Assembly (NCBI RefSeq): GCF_024294785.1
Contig: NZ_JANCLT010000001.1
Span: forward strand, 62,001-126,000
Direction: 5' to 3'
DNA from: Ectobacillus ponti
GTDB taxonomy: Bacteria; Bacillota; Bacilli; Bacillales; Bacillaceae_G
Length of the DNA: 64,000 bases
Both the position numbers and the translations under genes were made by a program. The notes below the pieces were generated by a model. The model was not told the origin of the DNA. It saw nothing but the letters and a program-made list of their open reading frames with translations, and did not search any database. Of the stretch, positions 34,904-43,202 are shown piece by piece; within the stretch, counting starts at the first letter, position 1; each line of letters opens with the position of its first letter.

Positions 34904-36211
34904 TTAATAGATTGGAGTTGTTTCTTTTGTCGTGTTCTCCAAAATCGCTTTCACCCGTGCAAGGAACTTGCCGCAAATCAGCCCGTCAAGTACACGGTGG
35001 TCCAGAGAAAGGCAAAGATTCACCATATCGCGGGCCGCAAACATGCCGCCTTCCATAATGACCGGGCGCTTCACAATGCTTTCCACCTGCAGGATGGCCG
35101 CCTGCGGATGATTAATGATGCCCATGGACTGCACGGAGCCGAAGGAGCCTGTGTTGTTCACCGTGAACGTACCGCCCTGCATCTCATCCGCCTTCAGTGA
35201 CTTCGTCCGCACCTTGTGCGCCAGCTCTGTAATTTCACGGGCAATGCCCTTAATCGTTTTCTCGTCGGCATACTTAATCACCGGCACAAACAATTCTGTT
35301 TCGGTTGCCACCGCGATGGACAGGTTAATGTCCTTCTTCTGAATGATCTTATCGCCGGCCCACATGGAGTTCATTTGCGGGAATTCCTTCAGCGCCTGCG
35401 CCACCGCCTTCACGAAGAAAGCAAAGAACGTCAGATTGAAGCCTTCACGCTGCTTAAACTCACCCTTGATGCTGTTGCGGTAATTTACAAGGTTTGTAAC
35501 GTCCACCTCAACCATCATCCACGCATGCGGCGCTTCGTGCTTGCTGCGCAGCATGTTTGCCGCAATGGCTTTGCGGACGCCGGAAACCGGGATTTCAATA
35601 TCGCCAGGCATGGATGGCACTGAGATTGGCTGGGCCGGTTTGGCTTCTGGAACTGCCGGAGCAGGTGCCGGCACTGCGGCAGGCGCAGGATGAGCGGCCG
35701 GTGCCGGTGCTGCAGCTGCTGTGCCCGGCTGCGGAATCTCTCCGGCTTCAATCAGCTTCAGCAAATCCTTGCGCGTGATGCGGCCGCCAAGGCCTGTTCC
35801 TTGTACTTGCTCCAGGTCTATGTTGTGTTCTCCGGCAAGACGTAAAACAGCCGGCGAAAAGCGCGCTTTGTTCTCGCGCGTTGGCTGTGGGGCTGCAGGC
35901 GCTTGTGCTGCAGCAGGTGTTGGTGTTGGTGCCGCAGCCGGCGCTGCCGCTTTGGCAGCCTCCTCTGCTCCGCCGGTCATCATCGTACAGATGATTGCGC
36001 CGACCGGCAGTGTGTCGCCTTCAGCCGCCAGCAATTCGCCTACCACACCTTCAAAGGAAGATGGAATTTCTGCATTGACTTTGTCTGTCATCACTTCAGC
36101 CAGCGGGTCATATTTATTGACACGGTCGCCCGGCTTCACAAGCCATCGGCTGATGGTGCCTTCTGTCACGCTTTCGCCGAGCTGCGGCATTTTAATTTGT
36201 TCTGTTGCCAT
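34904..36211 (-). CDS. bkdB: Branched-chain 2-oxoacid dehydrogenase E2 (dihydrolipoyl acyltransferase)
   Basis: 435 residues. Lipoyl domain 1-78 with the lipoylated Lys44 (MTDKVNAE), an Ala/Pro-rich linker, the E1/E3-binding domain (RFSPAVLRLAGEHNIDLEQVQGTGLGGRITRKDLL, about 117-151), a second long Ala/Pro linker and the catalytic domain ending LSLDHRVLDGLICGKFL with the active-site HxxxD. It transfers the branched acyl group from E1 to CoA. Last gene of the bkd cluster before a strong terminator. Confidence 0.96.
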   Translation of the reverse strand: MATEQIKMPQLGESVTEGTISRWLVKPGDRVNKYDPLAEVMTDKVNAEIPSSFEGVVGELLAAEGDTLPVGAIICTMMTGGAEEAAKAAAPAAAPTPTPAAAQAPAAPQPTRENKARFSPAVLRLAGEHNIDLEQVQGTGLGGRITRKDLLKLIEAGEIPQPGTAAAAPAPAAHPAPAAVPAPAPAVPEAKPAQPISVPSMPGDIEIPVSGVRKAIAANMLRSKHEAPHAWMMVEVDVTNLVNYRNSIKGEFKQREGFNLTFFAFFVKAVAQALKEFPQMNSMWAGDKIIQKKDINLSIAVATETELFVPVIKYADEKTIKGIAREITELAHKVRTKSLKADEMQGGTFTVNNTGSFGSVQSMGIINHPQAAILQVESIVKRPVIMEGGMFAARDMVNLCLSLDHRVLDGLICGKFLARVKAILENTTKETTPIY

Positions 36212-36225
36212 GAAACGTTCCCTCC

Positions 36226-37209
36226 TTAAAATGCAGCAAGCTCACGCATTGCTTTTTCAACTTTATCAGGATTGACCATGAAGAACTTCTCCATCGTCGG
36301 CGCATACGGCATGGCCGGCACGTCCGGTCCCGCCAGGCGCTGAATTGGCGCATCAAGCTCAAACAGGCAGTTTTCAGCGATGATTGCGGCCACTTCGCTT
36401 ATGATGCCGCCCTCCTTGTTATCCTCTGTGACAAGCAGGACTTTGCCGGTCTTGGAAGCTGCCTCAATGATTGCTTCCTTATCCAGCGGATATACGGTAC
36501 GAAGGTCCAGGATGTGGGCGGAGATGCCGTCCTGTGCCAGACGCTCTGCCGCCTGCAGGGCAAAATGGACGCATAACCCGTAGGTGATCACCGTAATGTC
36601 GTCACCCTCGCGCTTGACATCTGCCTTGCCGATCGGCAGCACATAATCTGTTTCCGGCACCTCGCCTTTAATGAGACGGTAGGCGCGCTTATGCTCAAAG
36701 AACAGCACCGGATCCTCATCACGGATTGCGGCCTTCAGCAGGCCCTTCGCGTCATAAGGCGTGGAAGGGATGACAATTTTCAAGCCGGGCTGGTTCGCAA
36801 ATACAGCTTCCACCGACTGGGAATGGTACAGTGCACCGTGGACGCCGCCGCCAAATGGCGCGCGGACTGTCAACGGACACGTCCAGTCATTGTTGGAGCG
36901 GTAACGGATTCTTGCCGCTTCGGAAATAATTTGGTTTACAGCCGGCATAATAAAATCAGCAAACTGCATTTCCGCGATGGGGCGCATGCCATACATGGCC
37001 GCTCCGATGGCCACCCCGGCAATGGCGGATTCCGCCAACGGCGTATCCATGACACGCTGCTCGCCGAACTGGTCATACAGACCCTGTGTCGCTTTAAATA
37101 CGCCGCCTTTCCGGCCAACGTCCTCTCCTAAAACAAATACGCGCTTATCCCGTTCCATTTCTTCACGCATTGCCATTGTAATCGCATCAATATAAGACAT
37201 CACTGCCAT
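36226..37209 (-). CDS. bkdAB: Branched-chain 2-oxoacid dehydrogenase E1 beta subunit
   Basis: 327 residues, transketolase-like beta chain: MSYIDAITMAMREEMERDKRVFVLGEDVG, then TPLAESAIAGVAIGAAMYGMRPIAEMQFADF and the C-terminal LRTVYPLDKEAIIEAASKTGKVLLVTED. It pairs with the alpha chain around thiamine diphosphate. Twelve bases separate it from bkdAA and 14 from bkdB. Confidence 0.96.
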   Translation of the reverse strand: MAVMSYIDAITMAMREEMERDKRVFVLGEDVGRKGGVFKATQGLYDQFGEQRVMDTPLAESAIAGVAIGAAMYGMRPIAEMQFADFIMPAVNQIISEAARIRYRSNNDWTCPLTVRAPFGGGVHGALYHSQSVEAVFANQPGLKIVIPSTPYDAKGLLKAAIRDEDPVLFFEHKRAYRLIKGEVPETDYVLPIGKADVKREGDDITVITYGLCVHFALQAAERLAQDGISAHILDLRTVYPLDKEAIIEAASKTGKVLLVTEDNKEGGIISEVAAIIAENCLFELDAPIQRLAGPDVPAMPYAPTMEKFFMVNPDKVEKAMRELAAF

Positions 37210-37221
37210 GAGAGTTCCCCC

Positions 37222-38220
37222 TTATTCGCCGTATACGTACTTCAATGCGTCTGCCGGATCCGCATAAGGAGCCTGTTCCGCATAGTCAGTCGCCTCGTTC
37301 ACGATTTTCATCACATCGTCCAGCATTTGCTGCTGCAGCTCTTCTGTCAGCACGCCTGCTTCCTGGAGGTAAGCCGCAAAGGTCAGGATTGGGTCCTTTT
37401 TCTTTGCTTCCTCCACCTCTTCCCGATTCCGGTAAGCACGGTCATCATCGTCACTGGAGTGTGCTGTCAGACGGTAGGAGACAGTTTCCACAAGTGTCGG
37501 CCCCTCGCCGCGTCGGCCGCGGTCAGCTGCTTCCTTTACCACACGGTACACCTCAAGCGGATCGTTGCCGTCCACCGTGTAGCCCGGCATACCGTAGCCA
37601 ATCGCCCGGTCGGACACCTTTTCACAGGCCAGCTGTTTTTCAATCGGTACAGAGATGGCATACTTGTTGTTTTCGCACATGAAAATGACCGGCAGCTTGT
37701 GGACACCTGCGAAGTTCGCGCCTTCATGGAAGTCACCCTGGTTGGAGGAACCCTCGCCAAAGGTTACAAATGTAACAAGATCTTTCCCTTCCATCCGGCC
37801 GGCCAATGCCACACCAACTGCATGCGGCACTTGCGTGGTTACAGGTGAAGAACCTGTCACGATGCGGTTTCTCTTTTGGCCGAAGTGGCCCGGCATCTGG
37901 CGTCCGCCGGAGTTTGGATCTTCAGCCTTCGCGAATGCGGACAGCATGAGATCACGCGCCGTCATGCCGAATGTGAGCACCACACCCATATCGCGGTAAT
38001 ACGGCAGCACATAATCCTGTTCACGGTCCAATGCAAAAGCCGCTCCCACTTGCGCCGCTTCCTGTCCTTGACAGGAAATCACAAACGGTATTTTTCCTGC
38101 ACGGTTCAACAGCCACATGCGCTCATCGATTTTGCGCGCCAGCAGCATCGTCCGGTACATTTCCAACACTTGCTCATTGCTCAATCCAAGCTCTGTATGA
38201 CGATTTGTTACTTCAGCCAT
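37222..38220 (-). CDS. bkdAA: Branched-chain 2-oxoacid dehydrogenase E1 alpha subunit
   Basis: 332 residues. Thiamine diphosphate site GEGSSNQGDFHEGANFAGVHKLPVIFMCENNKYA, and the regulatory-loop type segment TVSYRLTAHSSDDDDRAYRNREEVEEAKKKDP, typical of the 2-oxoisovalerate (not pyruvate) dehydrogenases. It decarboxylates the keto acids of Val, Leu and Ile. Operon position as in B. subtilis. Confidence 0.96.
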   Translation of the reverse strand: MAEVTNRHTELGLSNEQVLEMYRTMLLARKIDERMWLLNRAGKIPFVISCQGQEAAQVGAAFALDREQDYVLPYYRDMGVVLTFGMTARDLMLSAFAKAEDPNSGGRQMPGHFGQKRNRIVTGSSPVTTQVPHAVGVALAGRMEGKDLVTFVTFGEGSSNQGDFHEGANFAGVHKLPVIFMCENNKYAISVPIEKQLACEKVSDRAIGYGMPGYTVDGNDPLEVYRVVKEAADRGRRGEGPTLVETVSYRLTAHSSDDDDRAYRNREEVEEAKKKDPILTFAAYLQEAGVLTEELQQQMLDDVMKIVNEATDYAEQAPYADPADALKYVYGE

Positions 38221-38239
38221 TGTTTACTCCTCCTCCAAC

Positions 38240-39661
38240 TTACGAGTGCAGCGCTTTGCCATCAACAGCGAGCGCCGCTTCTCCAATTGCTTCCGACAAT
38301 GATGGATGCGGATGAATCGTTTTGCCGATTTCCCATGGCGTTGCGTCCAGCACGCGTGCCAGAGCTGCCTCGGAAATCATATCCGTGACATGCGGGCCAA
38401 TCATATGGACACCTAGGATGTCATTTGTCTCTTCATCAGCAACAATTTTGACAAACCCATCCACCTCACCGTGTACAAGCGCTTTGCCGATGGCACGGAA
38501 CGAAAACTTGCCGATCTTCACTTTGTGCCCTTTTTCCTTTGCTTCCTGCTCCGTGATTCCAACAGCTGCCGCTTCCGGGTGGCTGTACACGCAGCGGGCT
38601 ACATTCGCATAGTTGATGGGCGACGGCTGCAGGTTTGCCATATGCTCCACTGCCGTAATCCCTTCATGGGAAGCAGCATGGGCCAGTTGCAGACCGCCGA
38701 TGACATCACCAATTGCATAAATATGAGATTCCTTCGTCTGATAGAAATCGTTTACCTTGATGTATCCCTTTTCCACGATAATATCAGTGTTTTCAAGACC
38801 GATATTTTCCACATTGGCACGGCGGCCCACGGATACGAGCATTTTATCAGCGCGGAATTCCTTCTGTTCCCCGTTATGCTCCGCTTTAACCGCCACACCA
38901 TTGTCACGGACCACTGTTTCCGGCAGCACCTTGGCATTCGTAACAATCTGTACTCCTTTCTTCTTCATGAGACGCTGCATTTCCTTGGAAATCTCGTGAT
39001 CTTCCAGCGGTAAAATGCGGTCTGCATATTCGAGTACTGTTACTTTCACCCCAAAGTCGGCCATCATAGAGGCCCATTCAATGCCAATGACACCGCCGCC
39101 GACAATCAGAATGGAGGCAGGCAGCTCTTCCAGCTGCAGGGCATGGTCAGAAGACATGACATACGTGCCGTCCAGCTCCAGGCCCGGCAGTGTGTTCGGA
39201 CGGGAACCAGTGGCAATAATAACGTTTTTCGGGATCAGCATTTCGTTCTCGCTGCCATCGTTCATTTCCACAGACACCGTGCCCGGCATCGGCGAGAAAA
39301 TAGATGGGCCAAGAATACGGCCGTAGCCTTCATAGATATCGATTTTCCCCTGCTTCAGCAGATGCTGCACACCCTTATGCAGCTGTGTGACAATCTTATT
39401 CTTCCGCTCTTGCACCTTTGCAAAATCAAGCTCGACCCCGCTCGTTACCACGCCAAACTCAGAGCTCTTCTTCGCAAGCGCGTATACCTCCGCGCTGCGG
39501 AGCAAAGCCTTGCTCGGAATACACCCGGCATGCAGACAAGTGCCGCCCATACTCCCCTTTTCCACAATTGCTGTTTTCAGCCCAAGCTGTGACGCGCGGA
39601 TTGCCGCAACATAACCGCCGGTGCCGCCGCCAATAATTACTACATCATATTCCGTTGCCAT
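38240..39661 (-). CDS. lpdV: Dihydrolipoyl dehydrogenase (E3) of the bkd complex
   Basis: 473-residue FAD flavoprotein that reoxidises lipoamide with NAD+. FAD-binding GGGTGGYVAAIRASQLG, redox pair Cys42/Cys47 (GGTCLHAGCIPSKALL), NAD-binding GGGVIGIEWASMMADFG and the C-terminal HPHPSLSEAIGEAAL with the catalytic His-Glu. It sits four bases after buk and precedes bkdAA, so it is the dedicated E3. Confidence 0.96.
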   Translation of the reverse strand: MATEYDVVIIGGGTGGYVAAIRASQLGLKTAIVEKGSMGGTCLHAGCIPSKALLRSAEVYALAKKSSEFGVVTSGVELDFAKVQERKNKIVTQLHKGVQHLLKQGKIDIYEGYGRILGPSIFSPMPGTVSVEMNDGSENEMLIPKNVIIATGSRPNTLPGLELDGTYVMSSDHALQLEELPASILIVGGGVIGIEWASMMADFGVKVTVLEYADRILPLEDHEISKEMQRLMKKKGVQIVTNAKVLPETVVRDNGVAVKAEHNGEQKEFRADKMLVSVGRRANVENIGLENTDIIVEKGYIKVNDFYQTKESHIYAIGDVIGGLQLAHAASHEGITAVEHMANLQPSPINYANVARCVYSHPEAAAVGITEQEAKEKGHKVKIGKFSFRAIGKALVHGEVDGFVKIVADEETNDILGVHMIGPHVTDMISEAALARVLDATPWEIGKTIHPHPSLSEAIGEAALAVDGKALHS

Positions 39662-39665
39662 ATCC

Positions 39666-40766
39666 TCATCCCCTACTCAGTTGTTGTTCCCGTGCTCTAT
39701 ATTCCTTTGGCGCTTCCTCGCCGCGCAAGACACGCAGCGCACCTTCCGCGAGCGCCTCCAGCTCATTTTCTCCCGGACGCACCATAACATCGGCAATCCA
39801 GCCAATGCGGCTTTGCAGTTCACCCACCAAGTACTTGCTGTAAGCGAGGCCCCCTGTCAGGACAATGGCATCCACTTTTCCCTGCAGCACAGCACTGGCC
39901 GCGCCAATTTCCTTGGCAATTTGATAGACCATAGCCTGGTAGATGAGGCCCGCTTTTGTATCGCCGGCTGCAATCATTTCCTCCACCTTGCGGGCATCGC
40001 TTGTGCCAAGCAGACCAACAAGACCGCCTTTCCCAACCAGCTTTCTCATAACCTCATCCCGGTAATACTCTCCTGAGAAGCACAGCTCGACAAGCTGGCC
40101 GGCCGGCACAGTTCCAGCGCGCTCCGGACTGAAAGGACCATCGCCATGCAAGCCATTATTCACATCAATCACCCGGCCGTTCTCATGGACACCTACAGTG
40201 ATTCCGCCGCCCATATGCGTCACAATCAAGCGAAGCTGTTCGTACGGCCGTTTTAAATCCTTGGCAATCTTGCGCGCAACTGCCTTTTGGTTGAGTGCAT
40301 GAAAAATGCTTTTCCTTTCCACGCCGGCCATGCCGCTGATACGCGCCACTTCTGTCAGCTCATCCACGACTACCGGATCGACAATAAAGGCTGGAATATT
40401 CAGGCCGGACGCAATTTCATGCGCCAGAATGCCCCCCAAATTGGAAGCATGGTGGCCATTGTAGCCCTGGCGCAAATCAGCCAGCATGAGCTCATTCACT
40501 GCGTATGTACCTCCCTCAATGGGGCGAAGCAGGCCGCCGCGGCCGCAAACGGCACTCAGCTTGGAAATATTGATGCCGTGGGCGTGCAGCACTTCTAAAA
40601 TCGTGCGCTTGCGAAATTCGTATTGGTCAATGATGCGCTTATAAGCACCGATTTCTTCCTCATCATGGCGGATCGTCTCTTCCAGAATCGGACGTTCGTC
40701 ATCAAATACACCGATTTTCGTGGAAGTACTACCCGGGTTAATCACAAGAATGCGAAATTTGGACAA
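39666..40766 (-). CDS. buk: Butyrate (branched-chain fatty acid) kinase
   Basis: 366 residues, acetokinase family ([19 protein letters not shown] at the phosphate site, [24 protein letters not shown], and the C-terminal [18 protein letters not shown]). It converts branched acyl phosphates to acids with ATP formation, after Ptb. The start is taken as TTG at 40764-40766, with GGAGGG correctly spaced upstream, matching the N-terminus of cereus-group Buk. An ATG five codons earlier is possible but has no ribosome site. A repeat element and a hairpin separate it from bcd. Confidence 0.93.
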   Translation of the reverse strand: MSKFRILVINPGSTSTKIGVFDDERPILEETIRHDEEEIGAYKRIIDQYEFRKRTILEVLHAHGINISKLSAVCGRGGLLRPIEGGTYAVNELMLADLRQGYNGHHASNLGGILAHEIASGLNIPAFIVDPVVVDELTEVARISGMAGVERKSIFHALNQKAVARKIAKDLKRPYEQLRLIVTHMGGGITVGVHENGRVIDVNNGLHGDGPFSPERAGTVPAGQLVELCFSGEYYRDEVMRKLVGKGGLVGLLGTSDARKVEEMIAAGDTKAGLIYQAMVYQIAKEIGAASAVLQGKVDAIVLTGGLAYSKYLVGELQSRIGWIADVMVRPGENELEALAEGALRVLRGEEAPKEYRAREQQLSRG

Positions 40767-40786
40767 AGCATTTCCCTCCATTTTTA

Positions 40787-40925
40787 AGAAAAGCGGAACC
40801 GGCTTGATCAGCCCTCAGAAGGGGGGGCCGGCCACTAAGAGGCGCTTTTTGCCTCTTATGTGGCTGGGTTCTCCCTGGCAGTGGGCTAGCCGGTGCAGCT
40901 GGACATCAAGAAAAGCGCAACCCGC
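40787..40925 (+). repeat. Dispersed repeat, copy A (inside the bkd cluster)
   Basis: Begins AGAAAAGCGGAACCGGCTTG and TCAGCCCTCAGAAG, has a middle AGGCGCTTTTTGCCTCTTA hairpin, then GGTTCTCCCTGGCAG and GCTGGACATCAAGAAAAGCG. The order of blocks is the same as in copy B at 48046. It lies between bcd and buk. Confidence 0.75.
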
Positions 40926-40944
40926 TTTTTTCACTCTATAAGAA

Positions 40945-40967
40945 GGCGGAGGGAGAATCCCTCCGCC
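40945..40967 (-). terminator. Hairpin after bcd
   Basis: GGCGGAGGGA, three bases, TCCCTCCGCC (perfect 10-bp stem) with TTCTTAT following on the minus strand. Possibly an attenuator between bcd and buk. Confidence 0.7.
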
Positions 40968-40976
40968 TCTACAGCC

Positions 40977-42071
40977 TTATCGACGGCTTAAGATATGGTG
41001 GCCGTTCTGCAGGAACGTGCTGCGGGAATTCTTCATTTGCCCGATGCGCTCCTCAGCCAGACGGTCTGCTGCCACATACGTCGGAACACCATCACGCTTG
41101 GAAATCTCAATGACCTTGGCAATATTGTCATAAATCGCTTCCACCTTCTTCAGGGCGCGCTCGCGATTGTAGCCGTACAGCTCATCAGCGACGTTAATAA
41201 CACCGCCGGCATTAATCACATAGTCAGGCGCGTAGACGATGCCCATTTCATGAATGATATCGCCATGGCGCGCTTCCTTCAGCTGATTGTTTGCGGCACC
41301 GGCAATTACGCGTGCCTTCAGCTGCGGAATCGTTTCGTCGTTCACGCTGGCTCCCAGTGCACATGGCGCATAGATATCGCAAGCTACACTGTAAATATCC
41401 TGTGGGTCAACAGCCTTCGCCCCAAATTCCTCGACAGCGCGCTGCACAGATTCCTTGTTGATATCCGTCACAATCAGCTGCGCGCCTTCCGCATGCAGAT
41501 GCTTGCACAGATTATAGGCCACGTTGCCCACGCCTTGCACAGCCACCACTTTTCCTTCCAGACTGTCTGTTCCAAAGGCTTCCTTCGCTGCCGCCTTCAT
41601 GCCGCGGTAAACGCCGAAAGCTGTGACTGGGGACGGATTGCCGGAAGAACCGAAGGATGGGGAAATACCCGTTACGTAATCTGTCTCTTCATGGATGATA
41701 TCCATATCCGCCACTGTTGTACCAACATCCTCCGCCGTGATATAACGGCCATTCAACCCTTGGATGAACCGGCCGAATGCCCGGAACATGGCCTCATTCT
41801 TATCCTTGCGCGGATCACCGATGATAACCGTCTTGCCGCCGCCCAGGTTCAGGCCTGCCGCTGCATTTTTATATGTCATCCCGCGGCCGAGCCGGAGTGC
41901 ATCCTCAATGGCTGCTTCTTCAGACGCATACGTCCACATTCTTGTTCCGCCGAGCGCCGGACCGAGTGTCGTATCATGAATACAAATAATTGCCTTTAAG
42001 CCGGACGCTTGATCCTGGCAAAACAGCAGCTGCTCATAATCGTATGTTTCCATGTATTTGAAAATTTCCAT
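40977..42071 (-). CDS. bcd: Leucine dehydrogenase (branched-chain amino acid dehydrogenase)
   Basis: 364-residue NAD-dependent Glu/Leu/Phe/Val dehydrogenase that deaminates Leu, Val and Ile. [42 protein letters not shown] contains the catalytic Lys pair, and [17 protein letters not shown] is the NAD fold. Length is as in Bacillus Bcd. It follows ptb by 28 bases. Confidence 0.96.
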   Translation of the reverse strand: MEIFKYMETYDYEQLLFCQDQASGLKAIICIHDTTLGPALGGTRMWTYASEEAAIEDALRLGRGMTYKNAAAGLNLGGGKTVIIGDPRKDKNEAMFRAFGRFIQGLNGRYITAEDVGTTVADMDIIHEETDYVTGISPSFGSSGNPSPVTAFGVYRGMKAAAKEAFGTDSLEGKVVAVQGVGNVAYNLCKHLHAEGAQLIVTDINKESVQRAVEEFGAKAVDPQDIYSVACDIYAPCALGASVNDETIPQLKARVIAGAANNQLKEARHGDIIHEMGIVYAPDYVINAGGVINVADELYGYNRERALKKVEAIYDNIAKVIEISKRDGVPTYVAADRLAEERIGQMKNSRSTFLQNGHHILSRR

Positions 42072-42099
42072 TTTGATTTCCCCCTCTTATGTGTGCGTA

Positions 42100-42999
42100 T
42101 TACTGTGAAGCAGTTACAACCGCCAATGCCAGCGAATATACCTTCGCTTCAGCAGAATCAGCGCGGGATGTCAGCACGATCGGCGCTGTCGCCCCCGCTA
42201 CAATTGCCCCTACGCGGGCATGGGCAAAATACACCAATGATTTATATAAAATATTTCCTGCTTCAAGATTCGGGACAAGCAAAATATCAGCGCGGCCCGC
42301 CACCTCACCAGTAATGCCCTTATGCTCAGCGGCCAGTCCGGAGATTGCGTTATCAAGCGCAAGCGGCCCGTCTACGAGACAGCCTTGAATCTGGCCGCGG
42401 CGGTTCATCTGCGCAAGGAGCGCCGCATCCACGGTGGCCGGCATAGCCGGATTTACCGTCTCCACAGCAGCAATGGGGGCAGCCTTGGGTATTTCAATGC
42501 CGATGGCCCGCGCGACTGCAGCTGCATTTTCCAAAATAGCCTTCTTCTGCTCCAAGTCCGGCGCCACATTCATGGCAGCATCGGTGACAAGCAGCAGCCT
42601 GTCATAGGACGGCACTTCGAATACAGCTACATGGGACAAGACACTTCCCTTACGCAGCCCGTACTCCTTATTAAGCACCGCCTTTAAAATGGCGGAGGTC
42701 GCAATATGCCCTTTCATCAGCACTTCCGCTTCGCCTGCGCGCACCGCTTGAACCGCGCGCACCGCCGCATCCGCATCAAGCGGTGCATCTATAATACGAA
42801 CGTCCTCCGAATGCAGGAGATCGCATTCCCCTAATAGTTCCCGGATCAAATCTTCCTTGCCGTACAGGCGGAACTTTGCCAGCCCCAGCTCTGCTGCTTG
42901 CTTGACAGCATCCAGCACTTCGCGGTCTGCTGCCGCCGCCACTGCCACAGTCCGTTTCGGCTGCCGTGCGGCTTGGTCGATTAATGTCTGCAATTTCAT
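42100..42999 (-). CDS. ptb: Phosphate butyryltransferase
   Basis: 299 residues, phosphotransacetylase family (EVLMKGHIATSAILKAVLNKEYGLR, HVAVFEVPSYDRLLLVTDAAMN). It exchanges CoA for phosphate on butyryl and branched acyl-CoAs. The ATG at 42997-42999 gives the usual start MKLQTLIDQAA; an ATG five codons earlier is also possible. It is the first gene of the cluster and lies about 45 bases after a sigma-54 promoter. Confidence 0.94.
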   Translation of the reverse strand: MKLQTLIDQAARQPKRTVAVAAAADREVLDAVKQAAELGLAKFRLYGKEDLIRELLGECDLLHSEDVRIIDAPLDADAAVRAVQAVRAGEAEVLMKGHIATSAILKAVLNKEYGLRKGSVLSHVAVFEVPSYDRLLLVTDAAMNVAPDLEQKKAILENAAAVARAIGIEIPKAAPIAAVETVNPAMPATVDAALLAQMNRRGQIQGCLVDGPLALDNAISGLAAEHKGITGEVAGRADILLVPNLEAGNILYKSLVYFAHARVGAIVAGATAPIVLTSRADSAEAKVYSLALAVVTASQ

Positions 43000-43042
43000 C
43001 TTGTCTGCTTCCATCCCTTCTTGTCGTCCCGCCCATTATTAA

Positions 43043-43058
43043 AGCAAGCAGCGTGCCA
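43043..43058 (-). promoter_or_regulatory. Sigma-54 (SigL) promoter of the ptb-bkd cluster
   Basis: Minus strand TGGCAC, five bases, TTGCT is an exact -24/-12 consensus. It is in the gap between the activator gene bkdR and ptb, about 45 bases before ptb. In B. subtilis the bkd operon is likewise transcribed by SigL with BkdR. Confidence 0.94.
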
Positions 43059-43182
43059 ATTTCAGCAAAACCCCAAGAAAAATCCCAGAACAGCGGCAAT
43101 ACAGGCTTTTCATTGCCTCTTTTTCTATAACAAAGCAAAGAACACAGCATTCCTTACAATATAACATGCATTTTTCTGCACA

Positions 43183-43202
43183 GCACGCAATTTATTGCAT
43201 GC
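43183..43202. promoter_or_regulatory. Possible upstream activator site for BkdR
   Basis: Minus strand GCATGCAATAAATTGCGTGC is an imperfect palindrome (9 of 10 arm positions). It covers the bkdR stop codon, about 125 bases upstream of the -24 element, a normal distance for an enhancer-binding site. Confidence 0.45.
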
